The notes: generated from the sequence alone by a model not told the origin. Shown: positions 24,378 to 32,577, counted from the first letter of the stretch. The stretch is DNA of 49,355 nucleotides from Phycisphaeraceae bacterium (GCA_021299385.1 JAJTGZ010000011.1:1-49355); one strand, 5' to 3'. Program-made: numbers and translations.

Positions 24378-24436
24378 CCCACGCACCAAACCCATCCACC
24401 AAACCCACGCACCAAACCCATCCACCAAACCCACTC
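24378..24436. repeat. 26-bp tandem repeat in the cysE-cysK gap
   Basis: Two exact copies of a 26-nt C/A-rich unit (24378-24403 and 24404-24429, containing ACCAAACCCATCCACCAAAC) are followed by the beginning of a third. The unit is itself made of the shorter word CCA(C)CAAACCCA. It separates cysE from the cysK ribosome binding site and has no stem-forming potential. Confidence 0.85.
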
Positions 24437-24450
24437 ATAAGGAAACACAC

Positions 24451-25368
24451 ATGCGCACAGAAAACATCCTCCAGACCATCGGCAACACCCCATCCGTCCG
24501 CATCAACCGCCTCTTCCCAGGCCGCCAGGTCTGGCTCAAAATGGAAAAAGCCAACCCAGGCGGCAGCATCAAAGACCGCATCGCACTGGCCATGATCCAG
24601 GACGCCGAGCAACGCAACCTCCTCAAGCCCGGCACCACCATCATCGAGCCGACCTCCGGCAACACGGGCATCGGCCTGGCGATGGTCGCCGCCGTGCGCG
24701 GGTACAAACTCATCCTCGTCATGCCCGAGTCCATGAGCGTCGAACGCCGGGCCATCATGCGCGCCTATGGAGCCGAACTCGTCCTCACCCCGCGCGAGCA
24801 AGGGATGAAAGGGGCCATCGCCAAGGCCCAGGCCCTCGTCGCCGAGCACCCGCCCGCGTGGATGCCCATGCAGTTTGACAACCAGGCCAACGTCCACATC
24901 CACCGCCAGACCACCGCACGCGAAATCCTCGCCGACTTCCCCGAAGGCCTCGACGCGATCATCACAGGCGTCGGCACCGGCGGGCACATCACCGGGTGCG
25001 CGCAGGTCCTCAAAGAGCACTGGCCCAAACTCAAAACCATCGCCGTCGAACCTACAAAGTCACCCGTCCTCAGCGGCGGCACGCACACCCCCCACGCCAT
25101 CCAGGGCATCGGCGCGGGCTTCGTCCCATCGATCCTCGACCGCCAGGCCCTCGACGGGATCGTCCAAGTAACCGACGACGACGCCAAGAACTACGCTCGA
25201 CGCGCCGCACGCGAGGAGGGCCTCTTCATCGGCATCTCCAGCGGGGCGACCCTCGCGGCCATCAGCCAGTCCCTCCCCACCCTCCCCGCCGATGCGCGCA
25301 TCCTCGGCTTCAACTACGACACCGGCGAACGCTACCTCTCTATCGAGGGCCTCTACCCAGCCCAGTGA
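24451..25368 (+). CDS. cysK: cysteine synthase A (O-acetylserine sulfhydrylase)
   Basis: This PLP enzyme makes cysteine from O-acetylserine and sulfide. The 305-residue protein has [19 protein letters not shown], the PLP lysine in [12 protein letters not shown] (K41), the substrate loop [12 protein letters not shown], the PLP-phosphate loop [10 protein letters not shown] and the late ISSGATLAA serine site. The start has AAGGA 8 nt upstream. It is preceded by cysE, a classical pair whose products form the cysteine synthase complex. Its last 29 bp overlap the 3' end of the convergent comB gene. Confidence 0.96.
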   Translation: MRTENILQTIGNTPSVRINRLFPGRQVWLKMEKANPGGSIKDRIALAMIQDAEQRNLLKPGTTIIEPTSGNTGIGLAMVAAVRGYKLILVMPESMSVERRAIMRAYGAELVLTPREQGMKGAIAKAQALVAEHPPAWMPMQFDNQANVHIHRQTTAREILADFPEGLDAIITGVGTGGHITGCAQVLKEHWPKLKTIAVEPTKSPVLSGGTHTPHAIQGIGAGFVPSILDRQALDGIVQVTDDDAKNYARRAAREEGLFIGISSGATLAAISQSLPTLPADARILGFNYDTGERYLSIEGLYPAQ

Positions 25369-26155
25369 TCCCCCCGCTCGCATCGTCATAAACGGGCGCA
25401 ACGCCGTGGAGTTGGTGTTCCACACAGAACACAATGTCCGCGTCTAGCCCGATCCGCCTCAGGTTCCGACCACCCCGGCTGTCGCGAAAGACACGCAGCA
25501 CCCCATCGGGTCTGCTTGTCGCCTGCGCGTGCAGCAGCACGCACAAGCGTGCCGAGTCGTCGGCCACCAGCGTCCGCCCCGCGCCCACCAGGCGCTCCGT
25601 CAACGCCCCGGCAACCAGCGCGTCCTCCATGCTCACCTCCTCGCGCGTCCCGGCGCACAGGATGTGCACAGGCCGCGCGTCCTTGGCGATCGCGTCGGCA
25701 ATGGTCTGAACGTTCCCCATGCAGGCGACGAGGACCAAGCCCGCGTGCCGGGCGTGCAAAAGCGTCGCCGTGCCGTTGGTGGTGGTAAAGACGATCTCTC
25801 GCCCCCCGACGGCCCCCGGCGTGTACGCCGACGGTGAGTTGCCCAGATCAAACCCCTCGGGCCTCACCCCCGCACGCTCGCCCCCGAGCAGCACGTTGTT
25901 CCCTTGCGCCCGCAGATGGTCGGCCTTGTCGCGGGCATCCTGCACCGACAGCACCGGGTGGATGCACGGGCAACCGCTCGCCAGCGCCTGCGTGATCGTT
26001 ACGCTGGCGCGCAAAGCATCAATGACCACCGCGATGCACCCGGCCAGGTCCTCGGGCGCGATCAGCGTGGGCAGGAGGTGGACCGCCGTGGGGCGCGGCC
26101 CGGCCTCGGAGTCGGGTGAGGGTGGAGGGAGGTTGGCGTCAAGGACTTTGTACAC
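25340..26155 (-). CDS. comB: 2-phosphosulfolactate phosphatase family protein (ComB)
   Basis: ComB hydrolyses 2-phosphosulfolactate in the coenzyme M/sulfolactate pathway; many bacteria carry homologues whose role is less certain. The 271-residue protein has [18 protein letters not shown], then [20 protein letters not shown], and [12 protein letters not shown], all typical of the ComB fold. The start is GTG 26155, with TAACCT 6 nt upstream and no Shine-Dalgarno. Its final 29 bp overlap the end of cysK on the other strand, so transcripts from both sides would be antisense at their 3' ends. The sulfur link with cysE-cysK may be coincidence. Confidence 0.87.
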   Translation of the reverse strand: MYKVLDANLPPPSPDSEAGPRPTAVHLLPTLIAPEDLAGCIAVVIDALRASVTITQALASGCPCIHPVLSVQDARDKADHLRAQGNNVLLGGERAGVRPEGFDLGNSPSAYTPGAVGGREIVFTTTNGTATLLHARHAGLVLVACMGNVQTIADAIAKDARPVHILCAGTREEVSMEDALVAGALTERLVGAGRTLVADDSARLCVLLHAQATSRPDGVLRVFRDSRGGRNLRRIGLDADIVFCVEHQLHGVAPVYDDASGGITGLGRGPR

Positions 26156-26161
26156 GCGGTG

Positions 26162-26167
26162 AGGTTA
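26162..26167 (-). promoter_or_regulatory. -10 box for a leaderless comB mRNA
   Basis: On the minus strand TAACCT is followed by CACCGC and the GTG start at 26155. Confidence 0.45.
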
Positions 26168-26183
26168 GCGTGCAGGTAGCAGA

Positions 26184-26218
26184 TAAAAAAACGCCCCGGG
26201 CCACTGGCCCGGGGCGTT
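26184..26218 (-). terminator. Rho-independent terminator of the PTPGAA-tail gene
   Basis: Minus-strand stem AACGCCCCGGGCC with GGCCCGGGGCGTT, loop AGTG, then a run of T. It sits between the 26255-26968 gene and the comB promoter and insulates the two. Confidence 0.92.
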
Positions 26219-26254
26219 GAAGGGAAGATGCACAAAGTGGAACGACCGCACGTC

Positions 26255-26968
26255 TTAGCGACGACGGCGGCCGAGGGCCAGACCGCCGAGGCCGAGCAGT
26301 GCGGCTGCGCCGGGGGTTGGGATCAGGTAGCGGTTGAAGCTGGTGTAGGCAACGGTGCTGCCGGCAGCGCCGAAGCCGGGGTTACCACCGGCGATGTTGC
26401 TGTTGGGGAGCGACTCGTCGCTGTTGTAGTTGCTGTCGGAGGTATAGGCCGCGAACCAGTCGATCTGCGTCGGGTTGCCGAGGGCGGCCAGGGAGATCGT
26501 CTGCACCCACCCGGCGTTGCTGTAGCTGCCGGCGAAGTAGTTGAGGTGGCCCGGGGTGTTGCCGGCGGTCAACTCGAAGCCGACGGTCTGCGTCCCACTC
26601 CAGAACGCGAAGCCGAAGTCGGGGAGGATGGGGAAGGTGTCGTCGCTGTCGCGGGTCAGGTTCGATATGACCCGACGGCCGCCGTCGGCGCTGTCGTCCA
26701 TCTGCGCGTCGGTGAAGCCACCTGCGCGGGTATCGAGGAAGATGGCAACGTAGTCGTTAACGTTGTTGCCTGGCACGAAGGTGATGCGGAGATCGGCACC
26801 GCCGTTGACGACCTCCATGGTGATCGACCCGCTGCCGAGCGTGCCGCCGAAGCCGCTGCCGCCGCCGTTGGCGAAGGTCTGCGGGCCGGGGCCGGCCAGG
26901 GTCAGGGTTTGGGCGGATGCCGCACCAGCACAGGCCACAAGGGCCAAGACAGCAAGAACGTTCTTCAT
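26255..26968 (-). CDS. secreted protein with PEP-CTERM-like PTPGAA sorting tail
   Basis: The 237-residue protein has a signal peptide (MKNVLAVLALVACAGAASA), a beta-rich Gly/Asn/Ser-rich body without recognised domain, and a C-terminal tripartite tail: the motif IPTPGAA, the hydrophobic helix ALLGLGGLALG and a final RRRR. This layout is that of PEP-CTERM/exosortase substrates. A second example is at 30066. Start ATG 26968 has GAGGGAGAT 6 nt upstream. The gene has its own terminator, so it is monocistronic. It is probably a cell-surface or extracellular-matrix protein. Confidence 0.8.
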   Translation of the reverse strand: MKNVLAVLALVACAGAASAQTLTLAGPGPQTFANGGGSGFGGTLGSGSITMEVVNGGADLRITFVPGNNVNDYVAIFLDTRAGGFTDAQMDDSADGGRRVISNLTRDSDDTFPILPDFGFAFWSGTQTVGFELTAGNTPGHLNYFAGSYSNAGWVQTISLAALGNPTQIDWFAAYTSDSNYNSDESLPNSNIAGGNPGFGAAGSTVAYTSFNRYLIPTPGAAALLGLGGLALGRRRR

Positions 26969-27211
26969 AAATATCTCCCTCGACACAGTTCATTCATTGA
27001 ATATCGAACATCTACACGGGCACGCGCGTGTTCCGTGGCCGCACAGTGGAATCGCCAAGTCGTGGGGTTTCCACGCGATGCTCTCTCCGCTCTGCGGTAC
27101 TCTGAAGATACCACTAAAATGGGCTATTGCAAGGTGGAAGCTCACGCCCAGTGAAAATCGTGTAAGTTATCGGGTGTATTTGGTCTTTGATCGGTATCTG
27201 GGGGGTGGTGG

Positions 27212-28243
27212 TTAGGACCCGACGTACCGTGCATAGACGGCCCGCGCCGTGGCCGGGTCGGTCGTCTGGCCGACGATCGCACGCCCGTCGGCGAAGATGG
27301 TCAACGGCCGGCCGTCGGTGAGTTTGCCTGCGAGCGTGGTCGTCGAGGTGGCGAATCTGCCGTGCGGGGCCAGGCGCGTGGCCAGGTCGGCAAGGTTCAA
27401 TTGTGTGCCGCGTGCGGGCGATGGCACCTGCACGGCGTTGCGCCCGCACAGCACCGTGCACTCGGTGCTGCTCTCAGACGCATCAAGAAACGCAAACTCC
27501 CGGCGTGCGCAGCACGGGCACTTTGGGTCCATCGCCCCACTCAAGTCCATGCGTGCCCGCCGGTTCGCCCATAGGTCAAAGCTCAGCATCGACGCGCTCA
27601 GTGCGCCCGGATCGACGAGCAGCTTGATCGCATCGGCCGCCTGCGTGCAGCCGATGATCGCGCTGACGGGTGCGAAGATGCCAGCGGTGTCGCATGTCGG
27701 GGCGACGCCCGGCTGCGGCGCGTCGGGGTAGAGGCAGCGGAGGCACGGCGTCAGGCCCGGGCGGATCGTCAACTGCATCCCGGCGGTGCCGACCGCGCCG
27801 CCGTAGACCAGGGGGATGCCGTGCTTGACGCACGCGTCGTTGAGGAGGTAGCGGGTCTGGAAGTTGTCGGTGCAGTCCAAGACGACGCTGGGGCGCGGGT
27901 GGGCAAGCAGGATCGGCTCGGCGGCGTACGGCGTGAAGTCCTCCACGATGGCATCGACGGCGATGGCATCGTTGACGGCCCGCAGCCGGGCCGACGCGGC
28001 CTCGGCCTTGGGCTGCCCGACGTCGTGCTGCGAATAGAGCGTCTGCCGCTGGAGGTTCGTCAGCTCGACGGTGTCCCGGTCGATGACCGAGAGCCTCCCG
28101 ACGCCGGCGCGGGCAAGGAGGTCGAGCGCCGGGCACCCAAGGGCCCCGGCACCGACAACCATCACGTGCGCGCGGGCCAGCGCACCCTCGGCGGCGGGGC
28201 CGAAGCCGGGCAAAATGCTCTGGCGGTGGTAACGCGATTGCAC
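27212..28243 (-). CDS. moeB: MoeB/ThiF-like E1 adenylyltransferase
   Basis: The 343-residue enzyme adenylates the C-terminal Gly of a sulfur-carrier protein (MoaD or ThiS type). It starts QSRYHRQSILPGFG as in MoeB. The ATP site is VMVVGAGALGCPALDLLARAGVG, and the Arg finger/Asp pair appears in DRDTVELTNLQRQTLY and LDCTDNFQTRYLLND. Zinc cysteines are in CLRCLYPD and CPCCARR, and the active-site Cys region is TCDTAGIFAPVSAIIG. The last 90 residues form an extension ending in TIFADGRAIVG. An ATG at 28303 would overlap the divergent gene; GTG 28243 has TACGAT 5 nt upstream and fits family starts. Thiamine or other sulfur transfer remains possible. Confidence 0.88.
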   Translation of the reverse strand: MQSRYHRQSILPGFGPAAEGALARAHVMVVGAGALGCPALDLLARAGVGRLSVIDRDTVELTNLQRQTLYSQHDVGQPKAEAASARLRAVNDAIAVDAIVEDFTPYAAEPILLAHPRPSVVLDCTDNFQTRYLLNDACVKHGIPLVYGGAVGTAGMQLTIRPGLTPCLRCLYPDAPQPGVAPTCDTAGIFAPVSAIIGCTQAADAIKLLVDPGALSASMLSFDLWANRRARMDLSGAMDPKCPCCARREFAFLDASESSTECTVLCGRNAVQVPSPARGTQLNLADLATRLAPHGRFATSTTTLAGKLTDGRPLTIFADGRAIVGQTTDPATARAVYARYVGS

Positions 28244-28248
28244 GGCTG

Positions 28249-28254
28249 ATCGTA
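28249..28254 (-). promoter_or_regulatory. -10 box for a leaderless moeB mRNA
   Basis: On the minus strand TACGAT is followed by CAGCC and the GTG at 28243. It is one half of a 52-bp divergent promoter region. Confidence 0.45.
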
Positions 28255-28284
28255 GCGAGGGGGCTCTTTTCGCGTGCGTAAGGC

Positions 28285-28290
28285 TAAACT
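28285..28290 (+). promoter_or_regulatory. -10 box for a leaderless mRNA of the 87-residue protein
   Basis: TAAACT is followed by CGACC and the ATG at 28296. It lies 31 bp from the opposing moeB box. Confidence 0.5.
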
Positions 28291-28295
28291 CGACC

Positions 28296-28559
28296 ATGGC
28301 CAAGCAGGACCTCAGCGCGTATCAGCAGAAGATCGTCAAGCGGTACTACGAGCACCACGAGGGGATCCACATCACCAAACTGATGGAACTGGTCAGCGAA
28401 CTGGCCGTGGCAACGGGGGGGAAGAAGGCCGAGGGATTGTGGAAGCGCGCCGAGATCGCCCTCCGGCAGGCAGGCGCGGATGAGGCCAAAGCACGTGCGT
28501 GCATCGATGGGAAGAACGTCAAAGCGCTGGCGGAGCTAGTGGGGAAGTTGGCCAGGTAA
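28296..28559 (+). CDS. conserved-looking 87-residue hypothetical protein
   Basis: The small soluble, mostly helical and basic protein reads SAYQQKIVKRYYEHHEGIHI then TKLMELVSELAVATGGKKAEGLWKRAE and ends KALAELVGKLAR. Codon bias is strong and the start is defined by a TAAACT box. It resembles small helical planctomycete proteins of unknown role, but I cannot name a family. It is divergent from moeB over 52 bp. Confidence 0.8.
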   Translation: MAKQDLSAYQQKIVKRYYEHHEGIHITKLMELVSELAVATGGKKAEGLWKRAEIALRQAGADEAKARACIDGKNVKALAELVGKLAR

Positions 28560-28593
28560 CCGGGTAGGTCGGCTCTCCGAGCCGACCCGGGCA
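28560..28593. repeat. palindromic repeat family D, single unit
   Basis: GTCGGCTC-TCC-GAGCCGAC is a perfect 8-bp stem with loop TCC, starting right after the stop codon of the 87-residue gene. It may define the mRNA 3' end. Confidence 0.7.
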
Positions 28594-28595
28594 CC

Positions 28596-28680
28596 CGAGG
28601 CCCAGAGGGCCCAGAGAAGGAATTACTCAGAGGACGGAGTTACAGAGATTTTCAGAGTGGTTTCTGGGGTTGGGTTTGGG
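28596..28680 (+). repeat. dispersed element family G, copy 5
   Basis: It has GAGGCCCAGAGGGCCCAGAG, then TTACTCAGAGGACGGAG and TTTTCAGAGTGGTTTCTGGGG. A separate track at 28720-28763 (CTCCGCGAACCTCTT) matches the window end at 49301-49317 in inverse. Confidence 0.75.
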
Positions 28681-28787
28681 AAGGACTTTGGTAGAAGGGG
28701 CATCAAACCTGGTATCTACTCCGCGTCCCTCCGCCAACCTCCGCCCCCTCCGCGAACCTCTTCTATCGAGTGATTTGCGATAGCCAA

Positions 28788-28821
28788 CCCCACCCCTGCC
28801 CCTCCCCTCGGGGGAGGGGTT
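28788..28821 (-). repeat. family A hairpin, copy 1
   Basis: The minus strand reads AACCCCTCCCCCGAGGGG followed by AGGGGCAGGGGTGGGG. It lies 12 bp after the stop of the EamA gene. Copies 2-4 are at 36760, 46097 and 48130. Confidence 0.85.
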
Positions 28822-28833
28822 CTGAATCAACTT

Positions 28834-29322
28834 TCAGTTTGACATCGGCGGCTTGCCCGGCGTGCTGGCGAGTATCGCCACCCCTAGCAGGATCAGCGTG
28901 ATCCCTGCCGCCTTGCGTGCCGTCATGCTCTCGCCGAGGATCAGCCAGCCGAGCAGCACCGCCGAGGCGGGTGCGATCGTGAAGGCGATCGGCTTGACCA
29001 GCGAGACGTCGGCGAGTTTGAGCGATGAATAAAACAAGATCAGCGCCACCGCCCCGGCACAGACCCCCGCGCCGACGATCAGTTTCACCAGCGTCGCAGG
29101 CTCGGCACGGGTGAAGTCTGGCTCAGGCGTTACCAACTTGCCCACCAGCAGCCACGCGAGCCAGACCAACGGCAGCGCGACAAGCGTCCGCACCGCCACG
29201 GCCGTCAGGGGCCCGACCTGACCGGTCTTGAGCACGATCTTGGTGCAGACCTCACCAACGCCCCAGAAAAGCCCGGCCCCGACGGCCATGAGGATGGCCC
29301 AGGTTGGTGTGGAGATGTTCAT
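28834..29322 (-). CDS. half-size EamA (DMT superfamily) transporter
   Basis: The 162-residue membrane protein has a single EamA domain with about five helices: WAILMAVGAGLFWGVGEVCTKIVL, VAVRTLVALPLVWLAWLLVG, TLVKLIVGAGVCAGAVALILFY, PIAFTIAPASAVLLGWLILG and AAGITLILLGVAILA. Most DMT transporters have two EamA units in about 300 residues, so this one probably works as a dimer, as small multidrug-type members do. Substrate is unknown. The start at ATG 29322 has a consensus promoter ending 6 nt before it, so the mRNA is probably leaderless. Confidence 0.85.
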   Translation of the reverse strand: MNISTPTWAILMAVGAGLFWGVGEVCTKIVLKTGQVGPLTAVAVRTLVALPLVWLAWLLVGKLVTPEPDFTRAEPATLVKLIVGAGVCAGAVALILFYSSLKLADVSLVKPIAFTIAPASAVLLGWLILGESMTARKAAGITLILLGVAILASTPGKPPMSN

Positions 29323-29328
29323 GCCCAG

Positions 29329-29357
29329 AGCATCCCGTGCCGGGGGTGGATTGTCAA
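29329..29357 (-). promoter_or_regulatory. promoter for a leaderless EamA mRNA
   Basis: On the minus strand TTGACA (29357-29352), a 17-bp spacer and GATGCT (29334-29329) are followed by CTGGGC and ATG. The -35 is perfect. Confidence 0.55.
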
Positions 29358-29439
29358 GAGGCGATGCAACGGCGTGCGGTCGGGGGGCGTGCGTGTTGCT
29401 ACGCTTGTCGCCGGTGGCGGGCATCGACAAGGAGCAGGC

Positions 29440-30036
29440 ATGGGCGCGGAGACACCGAGCAACGCAGCAAGCAACGCACCGGGCAAAGGGCCGAACCTGG
29501 ACCACCCGGTCTTCGCCCTCGTCAAGGGGCACTTTGCCAGCAAGCGGTTCAGTGCGACGGAGTTCCGCGGGCAGAGCACGCTGATCGTCCAGCCCGGCGA
29601 TGCGCACGCGGTGCTGGGGTTTCTAAAGAATGACCCGCGGTGCGGCTTCAACTTCCTGGCCGACGTGGTGGGCGTTGACTACCTCGGCTACCCGAGCAAA
29701 ACCATCGGCCGCTTCGCGGTCGTCTACGTCCTGCGCTGCTTTGAGCGCGAGGACCTCTTCTTTGTCAAAACCTTCCTCGACCCCTCGCTCCCAACCGACG
29801 GCATCGTCGAGGACCCGGCGTTGTACCTCGACAGCGTCACCGACCTCTGGCCAGGTGCCGAGTGGATGGAGCGTGAGGTCTATGACATGCTGGGCATCCG
29901 CTTCCGCAACCACCCAGACCCTCGCCGCATCCTTACGTGGGAGGCCTACCCGGCCCACCCGCTGCGGAAGGACTATCCCGTCCGCGGGCGTGAAGAACGC
30001 GAGCAGTTCAGGCTGGTGGACCGGACGGATGCCTAA
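29440..30036 (+). CDS. nuoC: NADH-quinone oxidoreductase subunit C, isolated gene
   Basis: NuoC is a peripheral-arm subunit of respiratory complex I. The 198-residue protein has the 30-kDa subunit signature WMEREVYDMLGIRFRNHPDPRRIL and ends with LRKDYPVRGREEREQF. AAGGAGCA precedes the ATG at 29440. Normally nuoC lies between nuoB and nuoD (or is fused to nuoD), but here the neighbours are a transporter on one side and a convergent surface-protein gene on the other. A TACGCT box is at 29399. It is either the sole nuoC displaced from the operon or a second copy. Confidence 0.92.
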   Translation: MGAETPSNAASNAPGKGPNLDHPVFALVKGHFASKRFSATEFRGQSTLIVQPGDAHAVLGFLKNDPRCGFNFLADVVGVDYLGYPSKTIGRFAVVYVLRCFEREDLFFVKTFLDPSLPTDGIVEDPALYLDSVTDLWPGAEWMEREVYDMLGIRFRNHPDPRRILTWEAYPAHPLRKDYPVRGREEREQFRLVDRTDA

Positions 30037-30065
30037 GAGCGGGCCAGTGCCAGATCGCACCTAGA

Positions 30066-30695
30066 TCACGCGCGACGGCGGGGGAGTGTCATGGCCGCGA
30101 CAAGGCCCAGCAGCCCAGCGGCGCCGGGGGTCGGGATGACGCGGATGCCGAAGGAATGGTCATACTGCCGGCTGCGGTCGAGCTCCATGATCCAGAGCGT
30201 GTAGGTGCCAGGCCCGAGTGTGCCGTCAAAGCCGATGGCACCGGGGCTGGCGCTGAGGGGCAAGAGGATGTCCTGCCCTTGGTCGGCCGAGCCGTAGTGG
30301 TACCAGCCCAGCAGGGTGCTGGCATCGACGGTGTCATACGGGACGCTGACCTGCGGCCCACGCTCGATCCCGATGAACGAGAACGCGCCGCCGACGTCAG
30401 AGATAAGCACCTCCAGCCGGTCAATCCGCTGCCCCGGCGCGATGGTGAAGGTGGCGTAGTCGATATCGGCCTGGAGCTCCGGGTCGCCGGGCGTGGCATT
30501 GACCGGCAGGCCAGAGCGTCCGGAGATCACGCTCACGCCCAGGCCCAGCGGGCCGATGTTCGTCGGGGCGAGGTTGTTGTTGGACAAGTCCCCACCGATG
30601 GCCTCGTTGAACGTGATCGCCGCGGTGGCCGGCGACGACAGCGCGGCGAGGGCAAAGACTGGCAGGGCGAGAAACGATGCGCACGAGCGTGTCAT
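30066..30695 (-). CDS. secreted protein with PEP-CTERM-like PTPGAA sorting tail
   Basis: The 209-residue protein has a signal peptide (MTRSCASFLALPVFALAALSSPATA), then a beta-rich domain starting FNEAIGGDLSNNNLAP with several short strands (TYTLWIMELDRS), and a C-terminal tail VIPTPGAAGLLGLVAAMTLPRRRA. The tail has the motif, helix and Arg cluster of exosortase-type sorting signals and matches the protein at 26255. GGAG precedes the ATG. The body resembles other planctomycete PEP-CTERM proteins, but its function is unknown. Confidence 0.78.
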   Translation of the reverse strand: MTRSCASFLALPVFALAALSSPATAAITFNEAIGGDLSNNNLAPTNIGPLGLGVSVISGRSGLPVNATPGDPELQADIDYATFTIAPGQRIDRLEVLISDVGGAFSFIGIERGPQVSVPYDTVDASTLLGWYHYGSADQGQDILLPLSASPGAIGFDGTLGPGTYTLWIMELDRSRQYDHSFGIRVIPTPGAAGLLGLVAAMTLPRRRA

Positions 30696-30715
30696 GGGTG
30701 AACTCCGTGTGAAAT

Positions 30716-30757
30716 CTACTTTTACAAAGTAGCATGAACCCGGATGAGGTGTGTCAA
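30716..30757 (-). promoter_or_regulatory. promoter and overlapping palindrome of the 30066-30695 gene
   Basis: On the minus strand TTGACA (30757-30752) lies 20 bp before TACTTT (30731-30726), with GCTACT at shorter spacing. The -10 region is inside a perfect palindrome, CTACTTT-TAC-AAAGTAG (30716-30732), which could be a repressor operator. Confidence 0.4.
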
Positions 30758-30890
30758 GACTGCGCTGTGTTTGTGTGAATGCTTGATGAACGGGTACTAG
30801 AAATGAAGGGGGATTCGGCTACTCGATCCGCGCTGGTTGCTCCGGGCGAGGCGTGGCCGTGTGTGACATTGAGTCTTCGTGTGGTGATTG

Positions 30891-32438
30891 CTACTGCCGC
30901 AAGTGGAGTTCTGTCAGCACCCCGTCCAGGGGCTTGGTGCTGACGCTGGCGCGGGCCTCGTTTGCGGGGTTCACAGCGACGAACTGAAAGAGCTTCACGA
31001 ACGCGCCGACAACCAACGCGACCTCGAGCTGCCCCAGGCTTTTGCCTGGGCAGAAACGCGGGCCGTGGCCAAAGCCGAAGTGCAGCAGCTCGTTGGTGCC
31101 CTTGTTGCGACCGGCCTGCGCGATGTTCTCCCAGCGTTCGGGGACAAAGTCGGCCGCAGGAAACCCGGTCGCGGCGGTGCCCCAGTGGTCATCGTGGCGG
31201 TTGGCGTGCCAGATGTCCAGCAATATGTGGGTGCCCTTGGGTACGTACAGTCGCAGGCCCCCGGCGGTCTGCACCCACGTGTCGGCCGAGGCTCGGCGGG
31301 GATGGAAATAGAGCGACGGGGTCAGCCGCAGCGTCTCGTTGAGCACGTGCCCGAGGTACCTCGCCTGCTCGAGCGTCCCGGGCGTGTACTCGTTGATCCC
31401 CTGGATCTCGGCGAAGAGCTTCTCCTGTGCGGTGGTGTTGCGGGCAAGGTGCGCGATCGCCCACGACGCGTAAGAGGTGGTCGCCTCAAGCGCACCAGCG
31501 AGAAAAACGCGGATGTTGCTACGGAGCAGTTCATCGGGCACGTCTGACTTGAACTGCGCCCAGAGGCCCAGGCCCTGCTTGCGGGTGGCAATGACCGTGT
31601 CCGTCAGTTCCTCAAACGTGGCCCGTGCGGCCTTTGCATCGGTGATGCCCCTGCTGAGGCCGGGCATGCGGTGCAGCGGGCAGCCGACCTTGTTGACGAC
31701 AGTGTCAAAGACGATGTGATTGATCACCGCATCGATCGCCGGGACGTAGCGGTTGCGGATCTGCCCGTACGCAACGGTCGCCCCGAAGAAGTTGTTCACC
31801 AGCAGCTCGAGCATCACGGCCTTGATCTCCGGCTCGAGCTGGACGCGGACAGGGCCCCCGTGCTGCTGGATATGGGCACGCACGGCCTCCAGGCGGTGCC
31901 CGACGGTGTGCCGGAACGTGCGCTCAAACTCGGCAAACATCTCGGGCTGGAAGAGCGTCGTGCGGGCGAATGGGGGCGTAGATAGTTTCTTCTGATGCTT
32001 CCAGCTCGGCCCGTTGGCATACAGCAGTGAGTCCTTGCCCGTGGCGCGGGCAATGCCCCCCGAGGGGAGTGTGTCCCGATCAAACTGGCCAGGGCGGTCG
32101 CCGGTGTCGGCCGAAATAGAACGGATCAGGCCCGGGTCCCGCGTAACAAGCACAGGCGCGAAGCCCGGCACATCGAGGTAGCGTGTATGCCGACCGGGGC
32201 CATCGTCGGCATCGGCATCCCAGAAGTAGGTGTCCAAGATCCTGATCGGCTTGCCGTAGTTCCACGGGTGCGGGAAAGGGAGCGTCGGCCGGCCAGAGAA
32301 AATCCCCAGCAGCGGGACGCGGGCGGGCGTGATGTCGCCCATAAAAGGGCTACGGCCAAGCAACTGCTGTGGCAAGCGTTCCAAACGCTGGTAGAGCGGG
32401 ATGCGGTCCTGCAGGAACGTGCGAATCTGGCTGGCCAT
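30891..32438 (-). CDS. cytochrome P450
   Basis: The 515-residue haem monooxygenase is recognised by the Cys-ligand motif FGFGHGPRFCPGKSLG (Cys about 463), the K-helix ExxR in LNETLRLTPSLYFHPRR and the I-helix AGALEATTSYASW, in which the usual acid-alcohol pair reads E-A-T-T. The PERF-like motif is FVPERWENIAQ. It is longer than soluble bacterial class I enzymes (about 400) and has an N-terminus like CYP4/CYP102-type fatty-acid hydroxylases, without a membrane anchor. No ferredoxin or reductase gene is adjacent. The start is ATG 32438 (MASQIRTFLQ). Substrate is unknown. Confidence 0.93.
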   Translation of the reverse strand: MASQIRTFLQDRIPLYQRLERLPQQLLGRSPFMGDITPARVPLLGIFSGRPTLPFPHPWNYGKPIRILDTYFWDADADDGPGRHTRYLDVPGFAPVLVTRDPGLIRSISADTGDRPGQFDRDTLPSGGIARATGKDSLLYANGPSWKHQKKLSTPPFARTTLFQPEMFAEFERTFRHTVGHRLEAVRAHIQQHGGPVRVQLEPEIKAVMLELLVNNFFGATVAYGQIRNRYVPAIDAVINHIVFDTVVNKVGCPLHRMPGLSRGITDAKAARATFEELTDTVIATRKQGLGLWAQFKSDVPDELLRSNIRVFLAGALEATTSYASWAIAHLARNTTAQEKLFAEIQGINEYTPGTLEQARYLGHVLNETLRLTPSLYFHPRRASADTWVQTAGGLRLYVPKGTHILLDIWHANRHDDHWGTAATGFPAADFVPERWENIAQAGRNKGTNELLHFGFGHGPRFCPGKSLGQLEVALVVGAFVKLFQFVAVNPANEARASVSTKPLDGVLTELHLRQ

Positions 32439-32487
32439 GAGTGGTTCTTTGGTAGGCCGTCGATGCTCGATCACTCCGCCGGGCCCC

Positions 32488-32521
32488 TTTAGAAACGGCC
32501 CCGGTGTGTTGCCGGGGCCGT
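32488..32521 (-). terminator. Rho-independent terminator of the binding-protein gene
   Basis: Minus-strand stem ACGGCCCCGG/CCGGGGCCGT with a 7-nt loop is followed by TTCTAAAG. It lies about 85 bp after the stop of the upstream gene and before the P450 start. Confidence 0.7.
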
Positions 32522-32577
32522 CTGGGTTTGTGCCTAATGAATGAAGTTGCCGGCTCCAACCCCAACGATGCCACGCC

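Noticed and set aside
23336-24595. 419-codon plus-strand frame over cysE
   Set aside because: It is extremely Arg/Pro/His-rich and out of frame with the well-conserved CysE sequence.
28244-28303. Longer moeB start at ATG 28303
   Set aside because: It would overlap the start of the divergent 87-residue gene and both TAnnnT boxes; family proteins begin near RYHRQSILPG.
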